A stretch of DNA of 32,053 nucleotides from the NCBI GenBank assembly GCA_910576845.1, contig CAJTJA010000025.1, positions 1 to 32,053 of the forward strand, given 5' to 3'. This document shows, one piece after another, positions 30,756 to 32,053 of this stretch. Under the pieces are notes generated by a model. The model saw only the letters and a program-made list of their open reading frames with translations. It was not told the origin of the DNA and did no database searches. A program made the position numbers and the translations under genes. Position 1 is the first letter of the stretch. Every line of letters starts with the position of its first letter. This DNA comes from an uncultured Oscillibacter sp. Lineage in GTDB: Bacteria; Bacillota; Clostridia; Oscillospirales; Oscillospiraceae.

Positions 30756-30785
30756 TTGCTTTTTTCTTCAGATGCAATGTATACT
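30756..30785 (+). promoter_or_regulatory. possible promoter of the XRE regulator
   Basis: TTGCTT at 30756-30761 and TATACT at 30780-30785 are spaced by 18 bases. The transcript would start near 30792, within or just after the ribosome binding site GGGGAGGTG at 30789-30797, so the leader would be unusually short. I see no convincing promoter for the opposite gene in this 194-base gap. Confidence 0.45.
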
Positions 30786-30803
30786 GGCGGGGAGGTGAAT
30801 CGT

Positions 30804-31823
30804 ATGAACAAGCAGCAGTTCGGAACTTTTATTGCCGGAAACCGTAAAGCCGCCGGTTTGACGCAGAAGGATATGGCGGCGCAGCTCCACGTGACGGATA
30901 AGGCGGTGAGCAAGTGGGAGCGTGGACTGAGCTATCCGGACGTGACTCTTCTGGAGCCTCTGGCGGAGGCCCTGGGGCTGGGGGTGGAGGAGCTGATGGC
31001 CTGCCGGAAAGCTGAACAGGAGAAGGAGAGAGAGCCTGTGCGGAATTTGTTGGAGATTTTCCGGGAAAGCTTAAAAACGGAGAAGCGGAAATATGCCTGG
31101 AAAACTGCTCTAGCCTTGCTGTTGATGTTGGCAGTGACATGGGGGACCATTTACTATTGCGGCATTTATGTTCACGAACAACGAGAAGACACGATCTTCT
31201 TGAAGGAGACAGAAGGCGGAGAGAATTACCTCTATGTGGAGGAGCAAGGCCATCTGCTCCGGCTGAAGTGCCGGGAAGGTGTGGATTTTGACAGTATCAA
31301 GCAGATGAACGAAAGGGGAGATTCTCTTTGCTACCGTTTGGACTGCCGTTGGAACCGGCGGACTTACGAGGGAACTGTCAATACCTGTGAGGCTACAGGG
31401 AGATCTTTCTTCGGCGGGATGATGGATGTGACATTCGAAGTAGAACGTGACTATCTGTTCTGGTATGATGAAGTATTTTATACCAGTGAGAACTACTATC
31501 CAGACCCTTACGGCGAGCCCAGAGGACAGGCTTATCTCTGCGACTACCACTTCTGGATAGGGGAGTGGGATAATGAGTTGCTTGAGTGGAAGGACCAGGA
31601 AACCATTTTGCTGGTGGAGGACTGCATGAATGCTGTAGTAGAGGACATTGACCAGGACGGGCACAACGAGGTGGTGGTCCGCACCCGCTGGCCGGAAAAG
31701 CCCTATGCCATCTACGACTGGGGTGACGATTTCAATATTAAAGAGATCAATCGGTTCTGGCCGGAGACAGTTTCACCGGAACTGCAGGAAAAATTGCTCT
31801 GTGTCTGGGAGCGATATCCCTGA
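30804..31823 (+). CDS. XRE-family regulator with membrane anchor and extracellular domain
   Basis: Protein of 339 residues. An XRE helix-turn-helix covers about residues 5-60 (FGTFIAGNRKAAGLTQKDMA, VTDKAVSKWERGLSYPDV, LEPLAEALGLGVEELM), a charged linker follows, then a single transmembrane helix near residues 103-120 (TALALLLMLAVTWGTIYYCG) and about 220 residues outside the membrane with many aromatic and acidic residues, including VVEDIDQDGHNEVVVRTR, which resembles an FG-GAP/EF-hand-like calcium loop. It may thus couple an outside signal to DNA binding. The ATG follows GGGGAGGTG. It is divergent from the VTC operon and is the obvious candidate regulator of it. Confidence 0.87.
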   Translation: MNKQQFGTFIAGNRKAAGLTQKDMAAQLHVTDKAVSKWERGLSYPDVTLLEPLAEALGLGVEELMACRKAEQEKEREPVRNLLEIFRESLKTEKRKYAWKTALALLLMLAVTWGTIYYCGIYVHEQREDTIFLKETEGGENYLYVEEQGHLLRLKCREGVDFDSIKQMNERGDSLCYRLDCRWNRRTYEGTVNTCEATGRSFFGGMMDVTFEVERDYLFWYDEVFYTSENYYPDPYGEPRGQAYLCDYHFWIGEWDNELLEWKDQETILLVEDCMNAVVEDIDQDGHNEVVVRTRWPEKPYAIYDWGDDFNIKEINRFWPETVSPELQEKLLCVWERYP

Positions 31824-31845
31824 GATGCCTGAAAAGAATAAAACA

Positions 31846-31881
31846 GGTCCCGGCAGCGTATTACGCCGCCGGGACCATATT
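31846..31881. terminator. bidirectional terminator between the XRE gene and rnpB
   Basis: GGTCCCGGC at 31846-31854 pairs with GCCGGGACC at 31868-31876, continued by GCG with CGC around TATTA. On the plus strand ATATTTTTG follows; on the minus strand TGTTTTATTC follows, which fits the end of the RNase P RNA. Confidence 0.88.
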
Positions 31882-31882
31882 T

Positions 31883-32053
31883 TTGCGAGTAAAACTGTAA
31901 GCCGGGTTCTGTATTTGACGGCCATCTATCTAGGCGCGCCGTTACCGGTGCGCTCCAGCCACCCCGGGAGCGGCCGGGCCAGCCTGTATGCTCCCATGCC
32001 GGTGTTGCTCCGGATAGAGTTTACAGCATCGGACACTTTCGAGCCGATGGGTG
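31883..32053 (-). ncRNA. rnpB: RNase P RNA, 3' part (continues beyond the window)
   Basis: Catalytic RNA that removes the 5' leader of pre-tRNAs. On the minus strand the segment shows conserved RNase P features: AACTCTATCCGGAGCAACAC near 31999-32020, CCTAGATAGATGGCCGTC near 31918-31935 and AGAACCCGGCTTACAG at 31895-31910, the last lying just before the 3' strand of helix P1. The exact 3' end is estimated from the following terminator. The 5' half lies outside the right edge, so type A or B cannot be decided with certainty here. Confidence 0.93.

Noticed and set aside
1..32053. CRISPR arrays, tRNA genes, transposons, prophage or attachment sites
   Set aside because: I found no repeat-spacer pattern, no cloverleaf, no transposase or phage gene and no flanking repeats; XerD is the housekeeping recombinase.

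Overview
The window looks like a chromosome segment from a Gram-positive, spore-forming Clostridia member, probably of the Oscillospiraceae type. The evidence is the gene content (SpoIIM, a SigH-like sigma factor, FtsEX with an M23 hydrolase, TrmK, YebC, a tyrS T-box), strong AGGAGG ribosome binding sites, many TG-extended -10 promoters and intrinsic terminators with clean U tracts. The genus cannot be fixed from sequence alone. I saw no tRNA gene, CRISPR array, insertion sequence or phage gene.

Layout. 1-4000: the translation block rpsG-fusA-tuf, closed by a bidirectional terminator. 4001-6570: a small DUF4830 lipoprotein-like or membrane-anchored gene (minus), divergent rsuA-type pseudouridine synthase, and a PucR/CdaR-type regulator. 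6780-9780: ftsE-ftsX-M23 hydrolase, a cell-wall hydrolase control operon. 9782-14660: an unknown gene, greA, lysS, a small coiled-coil ORF on the minus strand, and a tyrosine T-box riboswitch driving tyrS. 14773-16224: two minus-strand genes, a Cys-rich family seen in spore formers and a GNAT acetyltransferase. 16400-19270: yajC, a TIGR04086 membrane protein, a 445-base gap with repeats and a short putative transcript, spoIIM and xerD. 19302-22282: ruvC-ruvA-(DUF6054, small membrane protein)-ruvB. 22317-24733: a secreted unknown, an ATPase, a SigH-like sigma factor and a zinc-ribbon protein. 24755-27344: DUF1858 protein, trmK, nif3-like, yebC. 27433-30609: a minus-strand operon of a VTC-domain polyphosphate polymerase, a DUF4956 membrane protein and a CotH-type kinase, divergent from a membrane-anchored XRE regulator (30804-31823). 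The right edge carries the 3' part of RNase P RNA on the minus strand.

Most genes are housekeeping (translation, Holliday junction processing, division, tRNA modification). The less ordinary points are: xerD and the DUF6054 gene both lack a standard start codon where the protein should begin; the SigH-like gene has a consensus promoter ending five bases before its ATG, which implies leaderless translation; two genes (9782 and 16823) begin directly after a terminator-like hairpin whose 3' arm holds their ribosome binding site; a promoter-terminator pair before spoIIM would make an RNA of about 65 bases; and the VTC/DUF4956/CotH operon faces a transmembrane regulator.
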